A stretch of 18,321 bases of DNA from SIG672 sp045535095 (GCA_045535095.1 JAZSKY010000001.1:1-18321); one strand, 5' to 3'. Positions 1 to 7,266 are shown, numbered from the stretch's first letter. Numbers and translations: made by a program. Notes: a model not told the origin generated them from the sequence alone.

Positions 1-12
1 TGTTAAATCGAA

Positions 13-2331
13 ATGAGAAAAAAGAAAATGGATTACAGTTTGAAAGAGGTCGCAGGCAGAATCAGGGACCTGCGCGAGGCAAAGGGCTACACGTGTGAGG
101 AGCTTGCAAAGCTCACCGGCGTATCGCCCGAAGAATATCGCATTCTGGAGGAGGGAAATACCGATTTCAGCTTCACCTTCATCTACAAGTGCGCGAAGGC
201 GTGTGACGTTGAGGTGGTTGACATTCTCGAGGGACGAAGCACGACTCTCACCTCGTTTGCCATCACAAGACGCGGAGAAGGACTCAAAATTTTAAAGCAG
301 CACGGCGTTGAGTATAACAACCTTGCGCCTAAATTCAGAGATAAGCTCGCAGAGCCCTTTCTCGTAAAATTCCCCTATCTTCCCGAGGAGCAGGACGCAC
401 CCATCAAGCTCAGCTCGCATAACGGTCAGGAGTTTGACGTTGTTGTCAAGGGCTCGCTCAAGGTGCAGGTCGGAAGCCACGTGGACGTTCTCCACGAGGG
501 CGACTCGATCTTCTATAACAGCCTTATTCCGCACGGAATGGTTGCCGTCAGCGAGGGCGGCTGCGAGTTCCACGCGGTAGTTTTAAATCCGCAGGACGGA
601 CTCGTCAGCGAGGAGTATCCCGAAACGCCGTACAGCGCGCAGAGCAGCGCCGAAAAGGTTGACGAAAAGGGGACTGTTGCCGATAATTTCGTTGAATCGT
701 ATTATGATGAAAACGGCGTGTTCAACGGAATAAAATTCAAAAACGAGGATAAATTCAACTTTGCCTTCGACTGCGTTGACGCTCTCGCGGATAAACACCC
801 CGATAAGCTCGCTATGATGTGGGTTGCAAACGATAAGACCGACCGCCGCTTCACCTTCGCCGATATGAAAAAATACTCGGCAAAAACGGCAAATTATTTC
901 GAGTCGCTCGGCATCAAAAAGGGTGATACGGTTATGCTCGTTCTCAAAAGACACTATCAGTTCTGGTTTTGTATGCTCGCCCTTCATAAGATTGGCGCTA
1001 TCGCAATTCCCGCGACAAATCAGCTCGTCGAGCACGATTTCGATTATAGATATAAGGCGGCGAAGGTCAAGGCGATAGTCTGTACGTCGGACGGCGACGT
1101 CGCCTATGAGGCAGAAAAAGCGGCAAAGGCTTATCCCGAGATGCAGAGGATACTCGTTGGAGAAAAGAGGGAAGGCTGGAACGATTTTAATCTTGAAATG
1201 GAGCGCTTCAGCTCGCGATACGAAAGAAGGGAGGATACCCCTTGCGGAAACGATCCGATGCTTATGCTCTTCACCTCGGGAACTACCGGATATCCGCGCA
1301 TCGCGACACATTCGTATAAGTACGCGCTCGGTCACTACGCGACCGCAAAGCATTGGCATAACGTCAAGCGTGACGGACTGCATTTCACTATTTCGGACAC
1401 GGGCTGGGGCAAGGCGCTCTGGGGTAAGCTGTACGGACAGTGGCTCTGCGAGGCAGGAATATTCACCTACGATTTCGACCGATTCCACTCGGAGGACATT
1501 CTCCCGATGTTCGCAAAATATCATATCACGACGTTCTGCGCACCGCCCACGATGTACCGCTTCTTTATAAAGGAAGACCTCTCGAAATACGATCTTTCCT
1601 CTATCGAGTTCGCAACGACGGTCGGCGAAGCGCTCAACCCCGAGGTCTTTAATCAGTTCAAAAAAGCGACCAGACTTACCATTATGGAGGGCTTCGGTCA
1701 GACCGAGACCACTCTGTCGGTTGCCAATTTCGTCGGATCTACCCCGAAGATCGGCTCTATGGGACGCCCGAGTCCGCTTTACGACGTGGTCGTTCTCGAT
1801 CCCGACGGAAACGAGTGTAAGCTCGGTGGCACGGGCGAGATCTGTATCCGCGTCAAGGACGGCAAGTCGCCCTGCGGACTCTTCACCGGCTACTATCTTG
1901 ACGAGGAAAAGACGCGTGACGTCTGGCACGACGGCTTCTACCATACGGGCGACCAAGCGACAATGGACGAGGACGGCTACCTCTGGTACGTCGGACGTAT
2001 TGACGACGTCATCAAGTCGTCGGGATACCGCATCGGACCGTTTGGGATCGAGGGCGTTATCATGGAGCTTCCGTACGTCCTTGAATGTGCGGTAACTCCC
2101 GTACCCGACGAGGTGCGCGGACAGATAGTCAAGGCAACCGTTGTTCTCGTTAAGGGAAAGGAAGGCTCTGACGCGCTTAAAAAGGAAATCCAGGAGTACG
2201 TCAAGACGCACACCGCACCCTATAAATATCCGAGAATAGTTGAGTTCGTTTCCGAGCTTCCCAAGACTATCAGCGGTAAGGTCAGACGCGTTGAAATACG
2301 CAAAAATGACCTTGAAAGGTTACAAAAATAA
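13..2331 (+). CDS. XRE-type HTH / cupin / AMP-forming acyl-CoA synthetase fusion protein
   Basis: Predicted to activate a carboxylic acid with ATP to an acyl-adenylate and then an acyl-CoA, in the cytoplasm, while carrying its own DNA-binding module. Seen: an XRE-like helix-turn-helix at about residues 8-72, a cupin domain at about 112-192 (His136, His174), a linker of about 30 residues, then an adenylate-forming enzyme from about 230 to the end. Enzyme motifs include the P-loop TSGTTGYPR (421-429), GFGQTET (560-566), YHTGD (643-647), the hinge region YVGRIDD (659-665) and the C-terminal catalytic lysine in TISGK (Lys756). The motif SDTGWGKALW (461-470) resembles medium-chain acyl-CoA synthetases more than acetyl-CoA synthetase; the substrate is unknown. 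From memory, the HTH-cupin protein and the synthetase are usually separate neighbouring genes in Clostridia. The start is uncertain: ATG at 13 or at 28, and too little upstream sequence is visible to see a ribosome site. A terminator follows directly. Confidence 0.9.
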   Translation: MRKKKMDYSLKEVAGRIRDLREAKGYTCEELAKLTGVSPEEYRILEEGNTDFSFTFIYKCAKACDVEVVDILEGRSTTLTSFAITRRGEGLKILKQHGVEYNNLAPKFRDKLAEPFLVKFPYLPEEQDAPIKLSSHNGQEFDVVVKGSLKVQVGSHVDVLHEGDSIFYNSLIPHGMVAVSEGGCEFHAVVLNPQDGLVSEEYPETPYSAQSSAEKVDEKGTVADNFVESYYDENGVFNGIKFKNEDKFNFAFDCVDALADKHPDKLAMMWVANDKTDRRFTFADMKKYSAKTANYFESLGIKKGDTVMLVLKRHYQFWFCMLALHKIGAIAIPATNQLVEHDFDYRYKAAKVKAIVCTSDGDVAYEAEKAAKAYPEMQRILVGEKREGWNDFNLEMERFSSRYERREDTPCGNDPMLMLFTSGTTGYPRIATHSYKYALGHYATAKHWHNVKRDGLHFTISDTGWGKALWGKLYGQWLCEAGIFTYDFDRFHSEDILPMFAKYHITTFCAPPTMYRFFIKEDLSKYDLSSIEFATTVGEALNPEVFNQFKKATRLTIMEGFGQTETTLSVANFVGSTPKIGSMGRPSPLYDVVVLDPDGNECKLGGTGEICIRVKDGKSPCGLFTGYYLDEEKTRDVWHDGFYHTGDQATMDEDGYLWYVGRIDDVIKSSGYRIGPFGIEGVIMELPYVLECAVTPVPDEVRGQIVKATVVLVKGKEGSDALKKEIQEYVKTHTAPYKYPRIVEFVSELPKTISGKVRRVEIRKNDLERLQK

Positions 2332-2332
2332 T

Positions 2333-2360
2333 AAAAATCCCCCCAAAACGGGGGATTTTT
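2333..2360 (+). terminator. Intrinsic terminator after the HTH-cupin-synthetase gene
   Basis: A perfect 11-bp stem (AAAAATCCCCC at 2333-2343 with GGGGGATTTTT at 2350-2360) and a 6-nt loop begins two bases after the stop codon. It ends in a T run on both strands, so it can also stop transcripts arriving from tpiA. Confidence 0.9.
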
Positions 2361-2402
2361 AATTTGCAACATAGATGTTTGACGGCAACGTCTCATACAA
2401 CA

Positions 2403-2435
2403 AAAACGGGATATCCTCGCCGGATATCCCGTTTT
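2403..2435 (-). terminator. Intrinsic terminator after tpiA
   Basis: A perfect 14-bp stem (2403-2416 with 2422-2435) around a 5-nt loop lies 17 bases beyond the tpiA stop codon. On the minus strand it is followed by a T run. With the previous hairpin it forms back-to-back terminators between convergent genes. The 42 bases between the two hold only a tiny GACG-GCAA-CGTC hairpin (2381-2392). Confidence 0.9.
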
Positions 2436-2452
2436 CTTTGAGTTGGTTTGAC

Positions 2453-3217
2453 TTACTGAGCGGCCTCAACGATAACTGCGAAATCGTCAGCCTTGAGCGA
2501 AGCTCCGCCGATAAGTCCGCCGTCGATGTTGTCCATCGAAAGAAGCTCTGCAGCATTCTTTGCGTTCATCGATCCGCCGTACTGAATTACGGTGTTGCGA
2601 GCAACGGGCTTGCCGTATTTTGCTGCGATAGTGTTACGGATGAGCTTGCATACCTCGTCTGCCTGCTCTGCGGTAGCAGTCTTGCCGGTACCGATAGCCC
2701 AGACAGGCTCGTAAGCGATGATTACCTGCTTCATCTGCTCGGGGGTAATGTCAAGCAGTGCAAGCTTGGTCTGGCGAGCTACTACCTCGTCGGTGATACC
2801 CTGCTCACGCTCGCTGAGGCATTCGCCTACGCAAACGATAGCGGTAAGACCTGCTTCGATAGCCGCCTTGGTGCGAAGATTGACAGTCTCGTCGGTCTCG
2901 CCGAAATACTGTCTGCGTTCGCTGTGTCCGATGATTACGTACTTCGCTCCTGCATCTACGAGCATATCTGCCGAGATCTCTCCGGTGTATGCGCCGCTCT
3001 TTGCAAAGTGTACGTTCTGACCGCCAACCTTAACTGCGGTTCCTGCGCACATTTTTGCAACGATAGGGAGGTCGATTGCGGGGACGCAAACTACGATATC
3101 GCAAGCGCGATTGTTCTTAACCTTGTCGTAGAGCGTTCCGATGAAGTTTTTTGCTTCCGAGGGGGTCATGTTCATTTTCCAGTTTCCTGCGATGACCATT
3201 CTTCTTTTAGATCCCAT
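2453..3217 (-). CDS. tpiA: Triosephosphate isomerase
   Basis: Interconverts dihydroxyacetone phosphate and glyceraldehyde 3-phosphate in cytoplasmic glycolysis and gluconeogenesis. The 254 residues match the usual length of about 250. Visible: the substrate-binding lysine in GNWKMN (Lys14), the catalytic histidine in IIGHSERR (His98), the catalytic glutamate in AYEPVWAIGTGKTA (Glu170, start of mobile loop 6), and the phosphate-binding YGGS (213-216) and GGLIGGASL (233-241). ATG at 3217 gives a normal N-terminus; a second in-frame ATG six codons later would leave almost nothing before the first beta strand. An AAGGA site lies about 13 bases upstream, a rather long spacing. It follows pgk by 81 bases on the same strand, so the two are probably co-transcribed. 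Confidence 0.97.
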   Translation of the reverse strand: MGSKRRMVIAGNWKMNMTPSEAKNFIGTLYDKVKNNRACDIVVCVPAIDLPIVAKMCAGTAVKVGGQNVHFAKSGAYTGEISADMLVDAGAKYVIIGHSERRQYFGETDETVNLRTKAAIEAGLTAIVCVGECLSEREQGITDEVVARQTKLALLDITPEQMKQVIIAYEPVWAIGTGKTATAEQADEVCKLIRNTIAAKYGKPVARNTVIQYGGSMNAKNAAELLSMDNIDGGLIGGASLKADDFAVIVEAAQ

Positions 3218-3298
3218 TTTTAATTATCCATCCTTGGTTTGAAAAGAGTATTTGCGATATATTTTTAAATGTAAAATATATTTCGTTGTGATTTTGAC
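3218..3298 (-). promoter_or_regulatory. pgk-tpiA spacer with AT-only hairpin and weak promoter candidate
   Basis: The spacer holds a perfect 9-bp AT-only inverted repeat (3257-3265 with 3273-3281, 7-nt loop). It has no GC stem or adjacent T run typical of an intrinsic terminator. A possible minus-strand promoter reads TTTACA (3270-3275), 17 bp, AATACT (3247-3252); only the -35 is close to consensus. Whether tpiA has its own promoter or the repeat acts in mRNA processing cannot be told. Confidence 0.3.
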
Positions 3299-4597
3299 TT
3301 ATTTGTCGTTGAGAGCTGCGATTCCGGGAAGCTCAAGTCCCTCGAGGAATTCGAGCGATGCGCCGCCACCGGTAGAAACGTGAGTCATACGGTCTGCGTA
3401 GCCGAGGTTTTCAACTGCTGCAGCAGAGTCGCCGCCGCCGATGATCGAGATAGCGTTGCTTTCTGCGATAGCCTTAGCCACTGCACGAGTACCGCCTGCG
3501 AAGTTCTCCCACTCGGAAACGCCCATAGGTCCGTTCCAGATTACAGTGCCTGCATCCTTGATGTAGGAAGAGAAGAGCTCACGGGTCTTTTCGCCAACGT
3601 CAAGTCCCATCCAGTCTGCGGGGATCTTGTCAGAGTCAACGAATGCGAACTCGGTGTTCTCGTCGTATTCCTTACCGATAACGTTGTCAAGGGGAAGGAG
3701 GAAGTTTACGCCCTTAGCCTTCGCCTTAGCGAGAAGCTCGTTTGCGAGGTCGATCTTGTCGTTTTCGCAAATGGAGGTTCCGATGTCGTAGCCCTGAGCC
3801 TTGAAGAAGGTGTAAGCCATACCGCCACCGGTGATAAGGGTGTCAACCTTTTCAATGAGGTTGTTGATAACGCCGATCTTGTCAGAAACCTTTGCGCCGC
3901 CGAGAATAGCGATGAAGGGACGCTTGGGATCGTCAAGAGCCTTGCCCATAACGGAAATTTCCTTCTGAATGAGGTATCCGCAAACTGCAGGGAGGTAGTC
4001 AGCAACACCTGCGGTCGAAGCGTGAGCGCGGTGAGCAGTACCGAATGCGTCGTTTACGTAGATCTCAGCCATAGAAGCGAGCTCTTTTGCGAAATCGGGA
4101 TCGTTCTTTTCCTCTTCCTGATGGAAACGAACGTTCTCGATGATAAGGATCTCACCGCTACTAAGAGCAGCGGCCTTAGCCTTGGCGTCAGCGCCGATAA
4201 CGTCGCTTGCCATGATAACGTCCTGTCCGAGAAGCTCAGCGAGCTTGTCAGCTACCGGCTTCAGAGAGAACTTAACAACGTCGCCCTTTGCCTTCTCAAG
4301 AGCTGCCGCGGTAGCCGCTGCCTGCTCCTCTTCGGGGAGAGCTGCGATCTTCTTGGCTTCCTTCTTGTCGAGCTTGAGCTTCTCGTTGAAAATGTTGTGG
4401 GGGCGACCCATGTGCGAGCAGAGGATAACTGCCGCGCCGTTGTCAACGAGGTACTTGATGGTGGGGATTGCGCCAACGATACGCTTGGTATCGGTGATAA
4501 CGCCGTCCTTCATGGGGACGTTAAAATCACATCTTACGAGAACTTTTTTGCCTTTGACGTCGATATCTTCGATCGTCTTCTTGTTATACTTGGACAT
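3299..4597 (-). CDS. pgk: Phosphoglycerate kinase with an inserted N-domain segment
   Basis: Transfers phosphate between 1,3-bisphosphoglycerate and ADP, the first ATP-forming step of lower glycolysis, in the cytoplasm. Family motifs are the N-terminal VRCDFNVP (21-28), SHMGRP (61-66), ENVRFH (154-159), AHRAHAST (188-195), LGGAKVSDK (232-240), WNGPMGVSE (354-362) and the C-terminal GGGDSAAAV (387-395) and STGGGASLEFLEG (408-420). The start at 4597 is preferred over an upstream in-frame start because AAGGAG (minus strand, 4606-4611) lies 8 bases before it and the predicted promoter overlaps the longer version. The product has 432 residues against roughly 390-400 in typical bacterial enzymes. 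The excess falls between GRP (64-66) and FSLKPVA (110-116), where an Ala/Lys/Glu-rich helical segment of about 35 residues is inserted. gap, which often precedes pgk, is not in the window. Confidence 0.97.
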   Translation of the reverse strand: MSKYNKKTIEDIDVKGKKVLVRCDFNVPMKDGVITDTKRIVGAIPTIKYLVDNGAAVILCSHMGRPHNIFNEKLKLDKKEAKKIAALPEEEQAAATAAALEKAKGDVVKFSLKPVADKLAELLGQDVIMASDVIGADAKAKAAALSSGEILIIENVRFHQEEEKNDPDFAKELASMAEIYVNDAFGTAHRAHASTAGVADYLPAVCGYLIQKEISVMGKALDDPKRPFIAILGGAKVSDKIGVINNLIEKVDTLITGGGMAYTFFKAQGYDIGTSICENDKIDLANELLAKAKAKGVNFLLPLDNVIGKEYDENTEFAFVDSDKIPADWMGLDVGEKTRELFSSYIKDAGTVIWNGPMGVSEWENFAGGTRAVAKAIAESNAISIIGGGDSAAAVENLGYADRMTHVSTGGGASLEFLEGLELPGIAALNDK

Positions 4598-4637
4598 AAA
4601 ATGCACTCCTTGGTTTAAATTTATTTTATCGTTACTA

Positions 4638-4666
4638 ATATTAGCACAAAAAGGAAAAATTATCAA
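4638..4666 (-). promoter_or_regulatory. Sigma-A type promoter of pgk-tpiA
   Basis: On the minus strand TTGATA (4661-4666) and TAATAT (4638-4643) are separated by exactly 17 bp, with a TGC extended -10 element directly before the -10. Transcription would start near 4630, giving a leader of about 33 bases to pgk. Confidence 0.8.
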
Positions 4667-5039
4667 GGGTATTTACGCAAATTTAACATAAAAAGTTCAA
4701 TTTTTCTATATACGCTTAAAAAGCGACCGCAAAAGCGAGTTTTTTATACAAAATAACCACAAAGCGCTCGCGGTAATTAAAAAAACGGATAAAAAAGGGA
4801 TAAAGCGTGTCGAGAAGGGCAGGGACTCTTGTCAAAAGACACAAAAACAGTGAGACAAGAAGAGTGCTCTTCTGACGTTAAAGGGGCAAAAGGTGTGAAT
4901 AAGCGCGATTTCGCTGGAATATAATGGTAAAAGCGAACAAATTTTCCGTACGCCGAAGAACAATGTAAAAAAATGTTTTTATTCACGGCAAATTTTCAAA
5001 AAAATGCGAAAAATCAGGCACGAAAGATTTTCTTTCGCC
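4667..5039. other. AT-rich divergent intergenic region, no convincing gene
   Basis: This stretch lies between the outward-facing promoters of pgk and mraZ. Short open frames in it lack ribosome sites and recognisable composition. It contains six copies of AAGCG on the plus strand (near 4721, 4733, 4763, 4803, 4901, 4933), a CGCTT-AAA-AAGCG hairpin (4713-4725), a longer imperfect hairpin pairing CTTGTC (4828-4833) with GACAAG (4854-4859), and an AAGAG-TG-CTCTT hairpin (4860-4871). A TATAAT at 4920-4925 has no good -35 partner. No known RNA family was recognised. Confidence 0.5.
5021..5037. promoter_or_regulatory. CGAAAG inverted repeat abutting the dcw promoter
   Basis: CGAAAG (5021-5026) and CTTTCG (5032-5037) form a perfect 6-bp inverted repeat with a 5-nt centre, ending two bases before the -35 element. 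A third CGAAAG copy lies at 5087-5092, against the mraZ Shine-Dalgarno. The spacing suggests an operator or upstream element; the bound protein is unknown. Confidence 0.4.
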
Positions 5040-5068
5040 TTGACACGCCCCTTCTTTAAAATTATAAT
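5040..5068 (+). promoter_or_regulatory. Perfect-consensus promoter of the dcw cluster
   Basis: TTGACA (5040-5045), a 17-bp spacer and TATAAT (5063-5068) match the sigma-A consensus at all twelve positions. Transcription should begin near 5075, leaving a leader of about 26 bases before mraZ. Confidence 0.92.
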
Positions 5069-5101
5069 GGGTGTAGCAAAGTTGAGCGAAAGGGAGGAAT
5101 T

Positions 5102-5542
5102 GTGGTTAAAATGGATGAAATAACCATGCTTGGTGAGTACAGACATACCATAGACGCCAAAAAGAGAATATTCTTGCCGTCGGGATTCCGTCCTCTGCTC
5201 GGCGATGAGGTAGTTATCTCGAAATCTACCGATAAATGTATAAAGGTATATCCCATTCCCGCGTGGAAGGAATACGAGAGCAAGATCAACGCTCTCCCTC
5301 CGGTAAAGGCGAAAGCAGTACGCAGATGGGTGTACGCCTTCTCGAAGCGCACCGAGGTAGATGCGCAGGGAAGAGTTGCTATTCCGCAGAATCTTTGCGA
5401 ATACGCAGAGCTTGAAAAGAACATCGTCACCATAGGCGCAGGCGACTACGCCGAGATATGGAGCGAAAAGGCGTACGAGGAGATGACAGGCGCGCTCAGC
5501 GCAAATGACATTGAGGGCGACCTTATCGAGCTCGGCTTCTGA
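5102..5542 (+). CDS. mraZ: MraZ, transcriptional regulator at the head of the dcw cluster
   Basis: AbrB/SpoVT-like double-fold DNA-binding protein; in characterised bacteria it forms rings and represses its own dcw promoter. Seen: the first motif LGEYRHTIDAKKRIFLPSGF (residues 10-29) and the second VDAQGRVAIPQNL (about 86-98), the paired swapped-hairpin repeats of the family; the C-terminal half contains IWSEKAYEE. At 146 residues the length is normal. The start is chosen as GTG at 5102, four bases after GGGAGG (5092-5097); ATG at 5111 (143 residues) is possible but 13 bases from that site. The first motif normally reads DxKGR, so Lys in place of the Gly in AKKR is a small departure. It is directly behind the consensus promoter and 25 bases before rsmH. 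The TGGGN direct repeats bound by E. coli MraZ are not evident. Confidence 0.95.
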   Translation: MVKMDEITMLGEYRHTIDAKKRIFLPSGFRPLLGDEVVISKSTDKCIKVYPIPAWKEYESKINALPPVKAKAVRRWVYAFSKRTEVDAQGRVAIPQNLCEYAELEKNIVTIGAGDYAEIWSEKAYEEMTGALSANDIEGDLIELGF

Positions 5543-5567
5543 TACACCTTCACCGAGGATATATAAT

Positions 5568-6521
5568 ATGGAAAAAGAAATTTCTGAATTTTCTCACTTT
5601 TCGGTGATGCTTTCCGAGTGTATCGAAGCGCTTAATATAAAGGAAGGCGGCGTTTACGTCGATTGCACGACGGGCGGCGCAGGACATAGCAGTAAAATAG
5701 CAGAAAAGCTTGTGGGTACGTCGGGCAGACTGATCTGTCTTGACAGAGACGAGGAAGCGATCGCGGCGGCAACGAAAAGACTTGCCCCGTACGCCGAAAA
5801 CGTCACGCTCGTTCGCAGCAACTTTTCAGAGGTCGGCGAGGTTTTAAGATCGCTCGGCATCGAAAAGATAGACGGCGCGCTTATTGACCTCGGAGCGTCC
5901 TCCCATCAGTTCGATTCTCCCGAAAGAGGATTTTCTTACAGGTTCTCGGCGAGACTCGATATGAGAATGGACAACCGTGACAAGCTCACAGCCTACGATA
6001 TAGTAAACACCTTCTCGGAAAGCGAGATAAAGAAGATCATATTCGACTACGGCGAGGAAAGATTCGCGCCGAAGATCGCCTCTGAAATTATCCGCGAAAG
6101 AGAGATAAAACCGATAGAGACTACCGACGAGCTTGTCGAGATAATAAAAAGATCGATTCCGCTCAAGGCACAGCGCGAGGGAGGACACCCCGCAAAGAGA
6201 ACCTTTCAGGCTCTCCGCATAGCGGTCAACAACGAGCTTGATATAATCGCTCCCACGCTGGAAACGCTCTGCTCGCTTCTGAATAAAGAAGGAAGAGTAG
6301 CGGTGCTGACCTTCCACTCTCTTGAGGACAGAATAGTAAAGCAGACCTTCTCGGGACTTGAAAATCCCTGCACCTGCCCCGCATCCTTTCCGGTATGCGT
6401 GTGCGGAAGGAAGCCGTCTGTAAAAACGCTCGGTAAAAAGCCTATGCTTCCGAGCAAAGAGGAACTTGAAATAAACTCGCGCTCACACAGTGCAAAGCTG
6501 AGAGTTGCCAAAAAGCTTTAA
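5568..6521 (+). CDS. rsmH: 16S rRNA (cytosine1402-N4)-methyltransferase
   Basis: Uses S-adenosylmethionine to methylate N4 of C1402 in the ribosomal decoding centre; formerly MraW. The 317 residues carry the SAM-binding motif I VDCTTGGAGHSSKI (31-44), the acidic ribose-binding LDRDEEA (58-64), LIDLGASSHQFDSPERGF (105-122), LDMRMD (130-135), the conserved RIAVNNELD (217-225) and LTFHSLEDRIVK (247-258). Near the C-terminus four cysteines (268, 270, 276, 278) form the cluster common in Gram-positive RsmH. The start at 5568 has GAGG nine bases upstream and gives the normal N-terminus; an in-frame upstream start would overlap mraZ. It is followed by the ftsL-like gene after 53 bases. Confidence 0.97.
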   Translation: MEKEISEFSHFSVMLSECIEALNIKEGGVYVDCTTGGAGHSSKIAEKLVGTSGRLICLDRDEEAIAAATKRLAPYAENVTLVRSNFSEVGEVLRSLGIEKIDGALIDLGASSHQFDSPERGFSYRFSARLDMRMDNRDKLTAYDIVNTFSESEIKKIIFDYGEERFAPKIASEIIREREIKPIETTDELVEIIKRSIPLKAQREGGHPAKRTFQALRIAVNNELDIIAPTLETLCSLLNKEGRVAVLTFHSLEDRIVKQTFSGLENPCTCPASFPVCVCGRKPSVKTLGKKPMLPSKEELEINSRSHSAKLRVAKKL

Positions 6522-6542
6522 ATAAAGGAAAAGAAAGGAAAA

Positions 6543-6563
6543 TCCCTCGCTTTGTCGGAGGGA
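6543..6563 (+). promoter_or_regulatory. Hairpin enclosing the Shine-Dalgarno of the ftsL-like gene
   Basis: TCCCTC (6543-6548) pairs perfectly with GAGGGA (6558-6563) across a 9-nt loop. The 3' arm contains most of GGAGGG (6557-6562), the best ribosome site for the start at 6575, 12 bases away. Folding would hide the site, so translation may depend on coupling to rsmH or on another factor. Confidence 0.45.
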
Positions 6564-6574
6564 CGGCTTAGAAG

Positions 6575-7249
6575 ATGAGATCGTTTGATGAATTCGGATT
6601 CGAGAAAAAATCAAATACTGTCGAAAATAATGCTCCTGCTACGGAAGATTTCATCACTCGCCGTAAGGAGACAAAGAAGGAGGAGACTGCCACCGCGCAG
6701 ACTACCGCCCTTTCTGAAATCGAGAACACCGAGCTTTCGGTAGAGACCTCTCGTCCCGTTATGACCGTAATGTCTGTAAAGGGCAACGCAGGTCGCGCAG
6801 TTACGAAGCCCTCGGAGAAAAGAAAGAATCCCCTTGCCGAGGAGAACGTTCTTGAAAAGAAGAAAAAGAAGATCCCCGTAAGAATGGTTGCAGTGATCGC
6901 TTGCATCTTTGCACTTGCATTTCTTATGATCAATCAGTTCGTTCTCGTGAACGAATATTCCAGAGAGATCTCCGATCTCGAGAAATCGATAGAGAGCATA
7001 CAGTCTGACATCAAGCAGTGTGAGACCGAGCTCGTTATCAAGAACAAGGACGTTGAAAAGACCGCAAAAGAAAACGGAATGATAAGCGACAAGGACGGTC
7101 ATGGCGAGTATATGCAGATCCCCGTCAGCGACACTATCGAGCTTTATACGCCCGATAGCGAAGCAAAGGACAACCTTGCGTCTATCGTGATGTCTGCTCT
7201 CGGAGAGAACATCCTCCGCGCATGGAATACTTTAATGGGCGCCGAATAA
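6575..7249 (+). CDS. ftsL: FtsL-like single-pass cell division protein with a long cytoplasmic tail
   Basis: Likely a bitopic divisome protein of the FtsL/DivIC type, which pairs with DivIC/FtsB and FtsQ/DivIB and helps activate FtsW and its transpeptidase. Seen: a charged 100-residue N-terminal tail rich in Lys, Glu and Thr, one membrane segment at about 103-124, then a coiled-coil-like stretch (about 127-165) and a short outer domain. The assignment rests on topology and the position between rsmH and the transpeptidase gene, the standard FtsL slot; sequence conservation in this family is low. At 224 residues it is about twice the length of B. subtilis FtsL. A TAG just upstream in frame (6569-6571) fixes 6575 as the first possible ATG. 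Confidence 0.75.
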   Translation: MRSFDEFGFEKKSNTVENNAPATEDFITRRKETKKEETATAQTTALSEIENTELSVETSRPVMTVMSVKGNAGRAVTKPSEKRKNPLAEENVLEKKKKKIPVRMVAVIACIFALAFLMINQFVLVNEYSREISDLEKSIESIQSDIKQCETELVIKNKDVEKTAKENGMISDKDGHGEYMQIPVSDTIELYTPDSEAKDNLASIVMSALGENILRAWNTLMGAE

Positions 7250-7266
7250 AATGAAGTATAAACCTT

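Noticed and set aside
1273..1299. Arginine instead of lysine at the end of the synthetase P-loop (TSGTTGYPR)
   Set aside because: The AMP-binding signature tolerates Lys or Arg at this place, so it is not evidence of inactivity.
583..2211. 542-codon minus-strand open frame opposite the synthetase gene
   Set aside because: It is antisense to a well-supported enzyme with intact motifs and shows no recognisable protein features; codon bias creates such shadow frames.
2375..3223. 282-codon plus-strand open frame across tpiA
   Set aside because: It is the antisense shadow of triosephosphate isomerase and is Cys/Ser-rich with no domain.
3220..3231. Three-codon ATG-GAT-AAT-TAA frame in the tpiA leader
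   Set aside because: It sits directly on the Shine-Dalgarno, with no room for its own ribosome site; probably chance.
4920..4925. TATAAT in the divergent gap as a third promoter
   Set aside because: No -35-like hexamer is found at suitable spacing.
4777..4986. 69-codon minus-strand open frame in the divergent gap
   Set aside because: It begins with GTG without a ribosome site, has no recognisable domain and overlaps the hairpins of the region.
5539..5567. CTGATA, 17 bp, TATAAT directly before rsmH
   Set aside because: Transcription would start inside rsmH after its start codon, so it could not serve that gene; the -10 match is likely due to AT-rich spacer sequence.
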